A DNA stretch of 26,266 bases, taken from an uncultured Synergistaceae bacterium (GTDB lineage: Bacteria; Synergistota; Synergistia; Synergistales; Dethiosulfovibrionaceae). Below, piece by piece: positions 1-5,602 of this stretch (position 1 is the first letter of the stretch; the number at the start of each line of letters is the position of its first letter). Location of the stretch: assembly GCA_902489135.1 (NCBI GenBank), contig CABTYW010000024.1:1-26266 (forward strand), given 5' to 3'. The position numbers and the translations under genes are program-made. The notes under the pieces are model-generated. The model ran no database searches and was not told where the DNA came from. It saw nothing but the letters and a program-made list of their open reading frames with translations.

Positions 1-57
1 GACAGACATGGAAGACAGGAATTTGAGCACGATGATCAGTCCTTCCGGAAATGTTGA
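1..57 (+). CDS. possible 3' end of an upstream gene
   Basis: The first frame is open from the window edge to a TGA at 55-57 (18 codons, ending in FRKC). It could be the tail of an upstream phage gene, but such a short open stretch can occur by chance. Positions 58-106 hold no recognisable gene, only the ribosome site of the next small ORF. Confidence 0.2.
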   Translation, partial: DRHGRQEFEHDDQSFRKC

Positions 58-106
58 CCTCATTATAGCAAAAAGCCCAACTGGACGTAGAAAAGGAGGC
101 ACAGTG

Positions 107-193
107 ATGAACGACATGAAAAAAGCCCCGGCGCGTAGGCCGGGGCGGGAAGTGAGCACTTTATTTTCAGAGGAAGGATGGTGCAGGAAATGA
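107..193 (+). CDS. 28-residue micro-ORF with strong ribosome site and embedded hairpin
   Basis: An ATG at 107 follows GGAGG (95-99) with 7-base spacing, so translation is plausible. The peptide begins MNDMKKAPARRPGR and has no recognised domain. Just after the start, an A6 run and a perfect 8-bp hairpin (125-146) lie within the coding sequence. The tiny ORF may be real, a leader peptide, or a by-product of a minus-strand terminator whose complement reads Met-Lys-Lys. It overlaps the possible starts of the next gene at 178 and 190. Confidence 0.35.
   Translation: MNDMKKAPARRPGREVSTLFSEEGWCRK
119..146 (-). terminator. minus-strand intrinsic terminator, 8-bp perfect stem
   Basis: GCCCCGGC (125-132) pairs perfectly with GCCGGGGC (139-146) around a 6-base loop. 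On the minus strand the stem is followed by six Ts (complement of 119-124). It is therefore oriented to stop leftward transcription, although no leftward gene is evident here. Confidence 0.55.
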
Positions 194-471
194 CGATCGA
201 AGAAACGATCATAGAGGCAGTCGAAACAGCAATATTACCGAAAATTAACAAGCGCTTTGATGATTTAGAGGATCAGCTTTCAGCCATGGCACAGGAAGAT
301 CAGGGCGAAGCCAACCGGATGCTCACACTTGCGGAAGTGGCAGAGAAGCTCAAATGCTCAAAGCAGACTGTTATCAGAATGTACAACGACGGCAGGCTGA
401 AGGCTCCGGAAGGCAGCGGCATGATGCGCCGCTGGCGCGCGAAAGACATCAAAATCGCGGTGAAAACATGA
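190..471 (+). CDS. excisionase/MerR-type helix-turn-helix DNA-binding protein
   Basis: The C-terminal half has the pattern of the HTH_17/excisionase family: LTLAEVAEKLKCSKQTVIRM, then a short wing with NDGRLKAPEGSGMMRRWRAKDI. Such proteins bind DNA as winged helices and serve in phages as recombination directionality factors or small transcription regulators. The N-terminal ~40 residues look helical and acidic, probably for oligomerisation. Two starts are possible. ATG 178 touches the AGGAAGG at 171-177, so ATG 190 (spacing 12) is preferred, giving 93 residues. The stop overlaps a dead-end ATG at 468. The target DNA cannot be told from sequence. Excisionase is one option because the phage has an integrase, but that gene is over 5 kb away. 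Confidence 0.7.
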   Translation: MTIEETIIEAVETAILPKINKRFDDLEDQLSAMAQEDQGEANRMLTLAEVAEKLKCSKQTVIRMYNDGRLKAPEGSGMMRRWRAKDIKIAVKT

Positions 472-493
472 ACAGTGCTGGAACAAAAGGCGC

Positions 494-679
494 GTGAGGA
501 CCTTGGCATTCCGCGCGTTCGGCATCGGTCTGCGGTCAAAATATTTCGATCCGCTCTGTGAGCTGCTGGGGCTCGACAAAAACTCGTTCTTTTTCGACAG
601 GTTCCATTTCAAGCGGCAGTTGGACGATCTGGAACAGGGCAGAAAAAGGTGCCGCAGAAGAAAAAGGAGGCAGCAATGA
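494..679 (+). CDS. hypothetical small basic protein
   Basis: This is a 61-residue ORF starting at GTG 494 with only a weak AAAGG upstream. It contains RSKYFDPLCELLGLDKNSFFFDRF and ends in a strongly basic run (RKRCRRRKRRQQ) suggesting nucleic-acid contact. No family is recognised. Its stop (677-679) overlaps the ATG at 676 of the next small ORF, and the GGAGG for that ORF lies in its last codons, so the two look translationally coupled. Existence as a gene rests on position and coupling only. Confidence 0.4.
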   Translation: MRTLAFRAFGIGLRSKYFDPLCELLGLDKNSFFFDRFHFKRQLDDLEQGRKRCRRRKRRQQ

Positions 680-798
680 TGATTTATATCAGGTATGGCA
701 ACGGGTATGTGCACGCACGAAGGGCAACGCTTAAAGAACGTTTTTCATTCTGGCTGCTGAAGCTGTATGTGCGTTTGTTCGATGATCTGGGGTTATAG
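676..798 (+). CDS. hypothetical 40-residue protein
   Basis: ATG 676 (or 679) follows AAGGAGG (664-670) at ideal distance. The product begins MMIYIRYGNGYVHARR and ends with a hydrophobic, amphipathic stretch (FSFWLLKLYVRLFDDLGL). It could contact membrane or a partner helix. No family is recognised. It overlaps the preceding gene's stop codon, consistent with an early-region micro-operon. Confidence 0.45.
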   Translation: MMIYIRYGNGYVHARRATLKERFSFWLLKLYVRLFDDLGL

Positions 799-800
799 CC

Positions 801-866
801 ATGAATAAAAAAAGAGCCGTGTCGGCGGCAACCGTGCACGGCTCTGAGGTACGAGGACTGTGCTGA
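801..866 (+). CDS. 21-codon micro-ORF containing a hairpin
   Basis: ATG 801 opens a 21-codon frame (MNKKRAVSAATVHGSEVRGLC) immediately after the previous gene. Like the ORF at 107, it starts with Met, Asn and Lys codons made by an A-run and is followed by a perfect stem. Its upstream sequence is a poor ribosome site. It is more likely a structured element than a gene. Confidence 0.2.
   Translation: MNKKRAVSAATVHGSEVRGLC
807..845 (-). terminator. minus-strand intrinsic terminator, 9-bp perfect stem
   Basis: AGAGCCGTG (813-821) pairs perfectly with CACGGCTCT (837-845). The complement of the A7 run at 807-813 provides the T tract on the minus strand. This is the second leftward-facing terminator in the early region, again without an obvious leftward gene. 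Confidence 0.55.
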
Positions 867-906
867 CGTGCCCTCGGCTGCGATTGTAACACAGGAGGCT
901 GAAAAA

Positions 907-1092
907 GTGGAACCTGTTAAGGGAAAGGTTAATATTCTGGTCCATTCTGCGGATGAAACGAAATATCAGATGCTGCAGAAACGATATATGGCGCTGCTTG
1001 AAAAGTATGTTGAACTGTCGCTGACGGCATGGGACTTGGAAAAACAGTGCCGCAAACTGGTTAAAAGGGTCAGGGAAATCAGAAATGCTTAA
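907..1092 (+). CDS. hypothetical small helical protein
   Basis: GTG 907 is preceded by AGGAGG (893-898) at 8 bases, so this start is preferred over the in-frame GTG at 868. The 61-residue product starts MEPVKGKVNILVHSADETKY, then is mostly charged helix with heptad-like Leu spacing (LQKRYMALLEKYVELSL) and a basic end. No family is recognised. It overlaps the next gene by 8 bases, indicating co-translation. Confidence 0.6.
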   Translation: MEPVKGKVNILVHSADETKYQMLQKRYMALLEKYVELSLTAWDLEKQCRKLVKRVREIRNA

Positions 1093-1411
1093 GCTGCTGA
1101 TGGCGGTCTGGATTCCGGCCAGTCTTGTCGTTGGGGTTATTATCGGCATACTGCTGCACCGACTGAATAACGGTGCAGCGGAAGAAGCTGCCTATTACCG
1201 GGAACTGTGCGCTGATCTGAGGCAGCGTTTAAGTGAAAAACAACGTCCACGTAAGGACGTCAGATCAGAAAAGGAACGCCGGGAGGCAGAAAGGGAAGTG
1301 CTATGTCTGCGACGGCGAGTGAGTAAGCTCAAAAAGAGCATGCGGCACCGATACAAGCCGAGATTGCCCCGAAGCAGGAAAAAGTCTGTTCCGCGTCTGT
1401 ACTATTACTGA
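1085..1411 (+). CDS. small membrane-anchored coiled-coil protein
   Basis: This 108-residue protein has one N-terminal membrane segment (about residues 3-25: LLMAVWIPASLVVGVIIGIL) followed by a charged helical region (ELCADLRQRL to LRRRVSKLKKS) and a very basic tail. The arrangement resembles a type-II signal anchor with a cytoplasmic or periplasmic coiled coil; orientation cannot be fixed. It overlaps the preceding gene. The early-region location suggests a host-interaction or exclusion role rather than lysis, but this is inference. Confidence 0.55.
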   Translation: MLKLLMAVWIPASLVVGVIIGILLHRLNNGAAEEAAYYRELCADLRQRLSEKQRPRKDVRSEKERREAEREVLCLRRRVSKLKKSMRHRYKPRLPRSRKKSVPRLYYY

Positions 1412-1417
1412 CAATAC

Positions 1418-1446
1418 AAGTCCTGATGTTGAAGGACTTTTAATAA
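1418..1446 (+). terminator. weak terminator-like hairpin before the replication genes
   Basis: AAGTCCT (1418-1424) pairs with AGGACTT (1433-1439) around an 8-base loop, followed by a short T-rich stretch. The U tract is weak, so it may be an attenuator or an RNA processing site rather than a full terminator. Confidence 0.35.
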
Positions 1447-1462
1447 TACAGGAGATAAAACC

Positions 1463-2518
1463 ATGCCAGAGAATAAATGTCAGATTAATGATCAGTATTT
1501 ACCTATTACCTTTACGATGACCCCCAATCCCATGCTTGAAGATCAACGTCTCAGCTGTTTTGATGTAATGACATTTATGGCTCTTAAATATTTTGCCGGA
1601 GCTGTGAAGAATAATTGCTGGCCGTCTGTAAAAAAACTGGCCATATTGGCACGCTGCAGTGAAAGAACGGTTTACAAATCTCTGCAGCATCTGGAAGAGC
1701 TGAAATATATCTCACGGCAGCAGCGCTTTAACGGAAAAGAACAGCTTACAACAATTTACGTAATTCTTCCCTATTCGGCTGTCAATAAAACATCCATCAC
1801 TGACAGCGGGGCAGCACCACTGCATACGGTGCAGGACGCCACTGCATGCGGTGCAGGGGGACCACTGCATACGGTGCAGGGGACCACTGCATACGGTGCA
1901 GACAGAACTAGATTCAATGAACTAGATTCAAAAAATATAATACCCCCTTATATCCCCCTAAAGGGGGAAAACGAAAACGGGACAGAAAAAAATGCTGATG
2001 AAGAGCAGATTCCAGAAACAACTCTGACAAAGGATCCGTTCAGGGCATCGTGCCAATATATCATGCACGACTATCCAGAAATGCAAGCCAAAAAAATTAT
2101 GAACGCTGTGCAGAGATGGAGCGATCTGTACGGTGCGGATTTTGTGCTGCAGCAGATTAAACATGCCCTCAGCTGGCAGGCTGATAACCCGAAGCGCCGG
2201 AAAAAGGACGCTGTACGTTTTATAGGCAACTGGCTGCGCGCATCGGAAAAGCGAAAAAATAACAGGCCGGCCGCGGATCCGAAAGTTGACGCGTGGTTTG
2301 ATGAATTTTGGCGTGCCTGGCCGGGACTGCCCGACGGAAAGGACGGAGCCCGCGAAGAATGGCGCCGGCGTTTCGCAAGTCTGGATACCAGCGAGGAACA
2401 GAACCATGCACTTGACGCAATGGAACGTCAGCTGAACGATCTGATCGAACGAGGCACTGCGCCGCAGTTTATTCCGAGAGCGAAGAATTTTATCCGGGAC
2501 GCATCACTGGAGGGGTAA
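1463..2518 (+). CDS. phage replication initiator with N-terminal winged HTH (lambda O-like role)
   Basis: The N-terminal ~110 residues form a winged helix-turn-helix of the HTH_36/phage replication type (FMALKYFAG, WPSVKKLAILARCSERTVYKSL, LEELKYISRQQR). A low-complexity linker at about residues 118-155 is encoded by the four iterons. The C-terminal half is helical and charged, with tryptophan-rich patches (YDLYGADFVL-like helix, WFDEFWRAWPG) suited to helicase loading. It ends 2 bases before the helicase gene, and a GGAGG for that gene lies in its last codons. The protein probably binds the iterons inside its own gene and recruits the downstream helicase, as lambda O does with P and DnaB. The fold is clear; the origin-binding role is inferred from the iterons. 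ATG 1463 has GGAG upstream. Confidence 0.8.
   Translation: MPENKCQINDQYLPITFTMTPNPMLEDQRLSCFDVMTFMALKYFAGAVKNNCWPSVKKLAILARCSERTVYKSLQHLEELKYISRQQRFNGKEQLTTIYVILPYSAVNKTSITDSGAAPLHTVQDATACGAGGPLHTVQGTTAYGADRTRFNELDSKNIIPPYIPLKGENENGTEKNADEEQIPETTLTKDPFRASCQYIMHDYPEMQAKKIMNAVQRWSDLYGADFVLQQIKHALSWQADNPKRRKKDAVRFIGNWLRASEKRKNNRPAADPKVDAWFDEFWRAWPGLPDGKDGAREEWRRRFASLDTSEEQNHALDAMERQLNDLIERGTAPQFIPRAKNFIRDASLEG
1817..1901 (+). repeat. four 18-bp iterons inside the initiator gene
   Basis: CCACTGCATACGGTGCAG occurs at 1817-1834, 1862-1879 and 1884-1901, and with one A-to-G change at 1839-1856. Start-to-start distances are 22, 23 and 22 bases, about two helical turns. Each unit has internal dyad symmetry (CTGCA, 5-base centre, TGCAG), as expected for a dimeric DNA-binding protein site. 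Different reading phases encode PLHTVQ and TAYGA-type segments, so DNA rather than protein sequence is conserved. Confidence 0.9.
1817..1968 (+). other. predicted replication origin (iterons, AT-rich 13-mers, palindrome)
   Basis: Downstream of the iterons are two adjacent copies of the 13-mer GAACTAGATTCAA (1905-1917 and 1919-1931), then an A/T run to 1941. After that come two CCCCCT blocks and a perfect palindrome, TCCCCC-TAAA-GGGGGA (1953-1968). The order of iterons, AT-rich unwinding region and palindrome inside an initiator gene matches the organisation of lambda ori in gene O. Function is inferred from this architecture. Confidence 0.7.
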
Positions 2519-2520
2519 CT

Positions 2521-3849
2521 ATGCCGGATGATCTGATACTGCCGAGCAGTCCGGAAGCGGAACGCTCTCTGATCGGCGTAATGCTGATTGATCGCGATGC
2601 TGCCGGCCAGATCGCGGCTGTATTGTCTCCGAAAGATTTTTATGACCTGAAAAACAGCTCGCTGTTTGCCACTCTGCAGAACCGCCTGAATGCCGGGCAG
2701 CCGATTGACAGTGTGGTGCTGGCTTCACAGGGCGTATTGGATCAGGCTGATTTTGCCGCTTATGTTGACAGTGTCACTTCGACGATGGCGTGGAAAGGGC
2801 AGGCGGAAGTACTGCGCGAGCAGAGGCAGAGGCGAGGCCTGATTTATGCCGGGCAGCGGCTATGCCGGTCGGGATATAAGCCGGGCTGTGATGTGGCAGC
2901 GGCGCTGCGTGACGGCTGGGCCGATCTTGATAAAACGGCGCGGCTGAGCCTTGATACAGATTCAAGCCCGGCACGGGCGCTGTCGAATTATGCAGCTCAG
3001 GTCCGTTCATGGGACAGCAAGCCGTACACGCGCAGCGGCATCCGTGAGCTCGACGAGGCCATCGGCGGAGGCATTCTTCCCGGCCAGATTCTGGCGGTCG
3101 TCGGCGGCGACGGCAGCATGAAAACGTCGCTGGCGCTGGCGTTTTCGGAAAACTACATCCAGACGGCAGAGCGGCCGGTGCTGTATCTATCGCTGGACAT
3201 GCGCCCCGAGCGGGTGGCGCTGCGCCGTCTGCTACCGCTGGCGGAGATGAGCGAAAAGCGCCTGACGGAAGCCATCCGCGCCGAGCCGGATCTCTTTGCC
3301 GCGACGCTGGCGCAGCGCGAAAAGATTGACGGCGGACGCTACCACATCCTCGACGGCCCGATGGAGCTGAAGGACATTGAGCAGGGTATCGCGCAGCTGT
3401 CGCCGGGGCTGATTATCTGGGACTACATTACGGCGACGGCCGGATTCACGTCGGAGATGGAGTGCCAGCGCGCCTGCGTGGAGGCGCTGCGGCGCTGGCA
3501 GCATAAATACGGCGCGTCGTGGATCGTGTTGTCGCAGATGAGCGAGCTGGCCAAGGCCGGCCAGCGCCAAGGGGATTACGCCGGGCGAGCTTCCGGAGGC
3601 AACAACCTGAGCCGCATCGCCGACGTGCAGCTGGAGCTGTACATGGACGACGTGGAGCCGCAGCCGTACCAAATGGCGCAGGGCATTGTGCCCAAACCGC
3701 AGCTGGTGGCCATCGTCACGAAATGCCGCGGCGGCGTGCGCGGCTCCATGTGGAGTCTCGATTACAAGGGCGCGACCATGTCGTTTACCGGCAAGGCTGA
3801 CCGGGTACGGTGCGAGAAGAAGCGAAAGCAGATTTTTACCAGGGAGTAA
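2521..3849 (+). CDS. DnaB-like replicative helicase
   Basis: The N-terminal domain (about residues 8-100: SPEAERSLIGVMLIDRDA, LSPKDFYDLKNSSLF, GQPIDSVVLAS) is typical DnaB_N. The C-terminal RecA-like ATPase has a Walker A region GGDGSMKTS (residues 195-203, Lys201) and Walker B LIIWDY (Asp301). It ends with an arginine-finger-like segment (TKCRGGVRG) and a short basic tail. At 442 residues it is within the family's usual size. The Walker A is unusual in having Met before the catalytic Lys where Gly is normal. It follows the initiator gene by 2 bases and has GGAGG upstream, so both are one translational unit. It would unwind phage DNA 5' to 3' after loading at the 1817-1968 origin. A RepA-like ATPase with degenerate activity is the alternative. 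Confidence 0.88.
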   Translation: MPDDLILPSSPEAERSLIGVMLIDRDAAGQIAAVLSPKDFYDLKNSSLFATLQNRLNAGQPIDSVVLASQGVLDQADFAAYVDSVTSTMAWKGQAEVLREQRQRRGLIYAGQRLCRSGYKPGCDVAAALRDGWADLDKTARLSLDTDSSPARALSNYAAQVRSWDSKPYTRSGIRELDEAIGGGILPGQILAVVGGDGSMKTSLALAFSENYIQTAERPVLYLSLDMRPERVALRRLLPLAEMSEKRLTEAIRAEPDLFAATLAQREKIDGGRYHILDGPMELKDIEQGIAQLSPGLIIWDYITATAGFTSEMECQRACVEALRRWQHKYGASWIVLSQMSELAKAGQRQGDYAGRASGGNNLSRIADVQLELYMDDVEPQPYQMAQGIVPKPQLVAIVTKCRGGVRGSMWSLDYKGATMSFTGKADRVRCEKKRKQIFTRE

Positions 3850-3871
3850 GGGGAAAGGAGGTAAATCGCGA

Positions 3872-4141
3872 ATGATTCGATTGGATGACGGCACGCGGCT
3901 TGACAGCGATACGTCGCGCGACATGCGGAACGTCCACGTCGAAGGCACTGACGGGTGTTTCTGCGGCGACATACTTGCAGGTCAGATCTGGAAGCTACGA
4001 AAGGAGCGTGACGAAGCGCGCAAGGAAGCCGAAAAATGGCGCGACGAGGCAGAGGAACTCCTTGACGATGCCTGCGGATATGAATCGTTCGGCGAACGCG
4101 GCAGACTGCCCTGGGAAGCGAAACGACGTATCGAAAATTAA
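3872..4141 (+). CDS. hypothetical small coiled-coil protein
   Basis: ATG 3872 follows AAAGGAGG (3854-3861) at about 10 bases, giving 89 residues. The N-terminus is polar (MIRLDDGTRLDSDTSRDMRN) with a CFCG pair at about residues 30-33. The centre is a strongly charged helix (WKLRKERDEARKEAEKWRDE) predicted to form a coiled coil. No family is recognised. Proteins of this form are common between replication and late-control genes of phages. It is separated from the helicase by only 22 bases and is probably in the same early transcript. Confidence 0.6.
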   Translation: MIRLDDGTRLDSDTSRDMRNVHVEGTDGCFCGDILAGQIWKLRKERDEARKEAEKWRDEAEELLDDACGYESFGERGRLPWEAKRRIEN

Positions 4142-4158
4142 TTATGGAGGTAACGGTG

Positions 4159-4650
4159 ATGGGCGAAGTGGAACAGCTTGCGCGAGCATTGGATATCGTC
4201 GCTTCCCGCTGTCCTCACGGCCTGGCTGCCATCGTCGGCGACGCTTCGCCGCCCAGCGACGCGGAGATCATTGCCGCGGCGACGTGGTGCCCGGCAGCGG
4301 AAAGGGAAGGGACTCACGGAGCACGGCACACAGAAGGCCCCGTTCCCTTGCTGGCTGAAAAAGTGATGGCCGTCACCGCGCCTCTTGAAAAAGTGGGCTG
4401 GGATGCCATCACAGCCGCCGGCCGCGAAGTGCGCAAGCTGTTCCCGCAGGACTGGGAAGCCTATCGACTGCACGTCACCTACATCGACGCTCCCATCCAG
4501 TGGCGCACGGAGAGCCAGACAACGCTTGAAAAAATCGCCGCTTACTGCCGCATGGACACGCGAACAATCCAGCGTCGCCGGCGGCAAGTGCCGGAGCGGA
4601 TCGCGCGGAGCGCCTTGCTTGGAGTGCAAAGAAGTCTTAATCTGGCATAA
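4159..4650 (+). CDS. probable late-gene transcription regulator (ArpU/RinA/Q-like position)
   Basis: ATG 4159 is chosen because GGAGG (4146-4150) sits 8 bases upstream; the in-frame ATG 4144 overlaps that ribosome site. The 163-residue product ends in a basic helix-turn-helix (LEKIAAYCRMDTRTIQRRRR then VPERIARSAL), similar in layout to ArpU/RinA-type late regulators. The first ~90 residues are not recognised. The gene is last in the early block and directly precedes a promoter and a short terminated RNA. This is the place held by lambda Q before pR' and by ArpU/RinA before terminase in Gram-positive phages. The HTH is seen in the sequence; the choice between activator and antiterminator is inference. 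Confidence 0.6.
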   Translation: MGEVEQLARALDIVASRCPHGLAAIVGDASPPSDAEIIAAATWCPAAEREGTHGARHTEGPVPLLAEKVMAVTAPLEKVGWDAITAAGREVRKLFPQDWEAYRLHVTYIDAPIQWRTESQTTLEKIAAYCRMDTRTIQRRRRQVPERIARSALLGVQRSLNLA

Positions 4651-4692
4651 CCAAGTTTACGGCGTGTCGTTGATGTGACGCCGATAGCGCTA

Positions 4693-4720
4693 TTGATGTG
4701 CCGCGGCGGCCGGATATAAT
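4693..4720 (+). promoter_or_regulatory. sigma70-type promoter, candidate late promoter
   Basis: TTGATG (4693-4698), a 16-base spacer and a perfect TATAAT (4715-4720). Upstream are a direct repeat of TTGATGTG (4670-4677 and 4693-4700), an inverted pair GGCGT/ACGCC (4661-4682) and the palindrome TAGCGCTA (4685-4692), all possible regulator sites. The start of transcription is expected near 4727. Confidence 0.65.
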
Positions 4721-4726
4721 GATAGC

Positions 4727-4820
4727 GTCGGCACGTACGGGAGAGATTCATGTCCCCGCGTGAGCCTTTCCTTTCGTGCAGACGCAAAGAGCCGCCCCTG
4801 TCGAGAGGCGGCTCTTTGCT
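4727..4820 (+). ncRNA. candidate ~94-nt structured leader or small RNA
   Basis: Transcription from the 4693 promoter would run only to the terminator at 4786-4817. The 5' part can fold into a bulged hairpin: GGC (4730-4732) with GCC (4764-4766), ACG (4733-4735) with CGT (4759-4761), and CGGG (4738-4741) with CCCG (4755-4758). A pyrimidine-rich linker and then the terminator stem follow. An ATG at 4750 opens a frame through the terminator, but it has no convincing ribosome site. The position right after the late regulator resembles lambda 6S RNA. The structure and identity are predicted, not matched to a known RNA family. Confidence 0.5.
4786..4817 (+). terminator. bidirectional terminator between late leader and hicB
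   Basis: AAAGAGCCGCC (4786-4796) pairs perfectly with GGCGGCTCTTT (4807-4817), an 11-bp stem with a 10-base loop. Flanking A and T runs exist on both sides but are short. It would stop the rightward leader RNA and also the leftward hicAB message, which ends at 4827. Confidence 0.75.
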
Positions 4821-4826
4821 ATATTG

Positions 4827-5234
4827 CTATTGCACCCTGAGCGAGGCTTTCAGTCCGGCCTGAAGGACTTTCGAGAAGTTGAGCCCCGCTTTCTCGGCGG
4901 CCACGTTCAGCCAGACGGGGATCGTAACGTTCTTCTTGACGCTGCCGGAAATGCGTTCGTCGCGGTAGAGGGGCATCCACGTGTCGATGATGAACACGGC
5001 CTGGTTCTTGCCGCACTTAACGTTCTTCAGGCCGGACGGCGCAGGAATGTCCTTCCCCAGATCCTCGTTGGCGGCGATCCAGCAACCCAGCGCGTCGCGA
5101 GCCATATAAAGCGCCTCGTCGTCACTGTGCGCGCTGGAGATGCAGCCGGGCAGGTCAGGAAACGTGATGGTGATGCCGTCGTCGGCGTAGGAAAAAATCG
5201 CCGGATAAATCGCGGTGTCCTTGAGTCTTTCCAT
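4827..5234 (-). CDS. hicB: HicB-family antitoxin
   Basis: The N-terminal ~65 residues are the HicB partial-RNaseH-like fold (YPAIFSYADDGITITFPDLPGC, then ISSAHSDDEALYMARDALG). The C-terminus is a ribbon-helix-helix (KKNVTIPVWLNVAAEKAGLNFSKVLQAGL), the DNA-binding type used to repress the hicAB promoter. The ATG at 5234 is chosen over ATG 5240, because the latter abuts the AGGAGG. HicB neutralises the HicA mRNA interferase and represses transcription. It lies 59 bases downstream of hicA; a GGGGC/GCCCC hairpin (5271-5284) sits in that gap and may adjust the toxin:antitoxin ratio. The pair runs against the phage late direction, as accessory cargo often does. Confidence 0.9.
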   Translation of the reverse strand: MERLKDTAIYPAIFSYADDGITITFPDLPGCISSAHSDDEALYMARDALGCWIAANEDLGKDIPAPSGLKNVKCGKNQAVFIIDTWMPLYRDERISGSVKKNVTIPVWLNVAAEKAGLNFSKVLQAGLKASLRVQ

Positions 5235-5293
5235 TTTCATCCTCCTTCGATTTTTTTGATCAGCCGGAGCGGGGCGACCGCCCCGGCTTTGCG

Positions 5294-5485
5294 TTACCTG
5301 TTGAGCTTTACCCCTGTCTGGCGTGTTATTTCCGCCAGCGTCCCTTTTGGGATTTCCTTATCGTGCGGGATCGTTGTTGTCGCGCCTGTCGTCGGCTCAA
5401 TCATTACGACGTGACTCCCCTTGCCTCGTTTCGTTTCGATCCAGCCGGCTTTTTTCAAAATCTTTATGACGTCTCTCTGGTTTAT
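5294..5485 (-). CDS. hicA: HicA-family toxin, mRNA interferase, with non-standard AUA start
   Basis: This frame is not opened by any ATG, GTG or TTG, yet it translates as a full HicA: NQRDVIKILKKAGW, then KRGKGSHVVM with the catalytic His, then IPHDKEIPKGTLAEITRQTG (63 residues). HicA is a dsRBD-fold ribonuclease that cleaves mRNA. AGGAGG lies exactly 8 bases before an ATA codon (5485-5483) where the family's Met would be. Either ATA is used as a weak start or the start codon has been lost by one G-to-A change. No stop or frameshift interrupts the body. HicB follows on the same strand, and a good promoter precedes it (5519-5547). Confidence 0.85.
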   Translation of the reverse strand: MNQRDVIKILKKAGWIETKRGKGSHVVMIEPTTGATTTIPHDKEIPKGTLAEITRQTGVKLNR

Positions 5486-5518
5486 TTGCGTCGCCTCCTC
5501 CGCTCCGTTAATACGTAT

Positions 5519-5547
5519 ATTCTATGCTCCTTTTGTCGAGATGTCAA
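5519..5547 (-). promoter_or_regulatory. hicAB promoter and likely operator
   Basis: On the minus strand there is a perfect TTGACA (complement of 5542-5547), a 17-base spacer and TAGAAT (complement of 5519-5524). The palindrome ATACGTAT (5511-5518) covers the expected start site and is a good HicB operator candidate. Two ATGCGCA copies (5557-5563 and 5574-5580) lie just upstream of the -35 element. Confidence 0.8.
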
Positions 5548-5602
5548 GCATTATTTATGCGCACTTATCAAAAATGCGCATCAATCACGAAAAAGAAAGG
5601 CG

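Noticed and set aside
1817..1901. Short regular repeats that could be read as a CRISPR array
   Set aside because: Units are 18 bp with 4-5 base spacers inside a coding gene; this is an iteron array, not a CRISPR.
3232..3972. 246-codon minus-strand frame over the helicase gene
   Set aside because: Composition (Arg/His/Leu/Ala-rich) and position mark it as a shadow of the helicase; there is no ribosome site.
4750..4863. ORF starting at ATG 4750 reading through the terminator (MSPREPFLSC...)
   Set aside because: It has no good ribosome site and would translate the terminator stem. The segment is better explained as a short RNA.
4776..5414. 212-codon + frame across hicAB
   Set aside because: It is antisense to the well-supported hicB and hicA frames and shows no motif.
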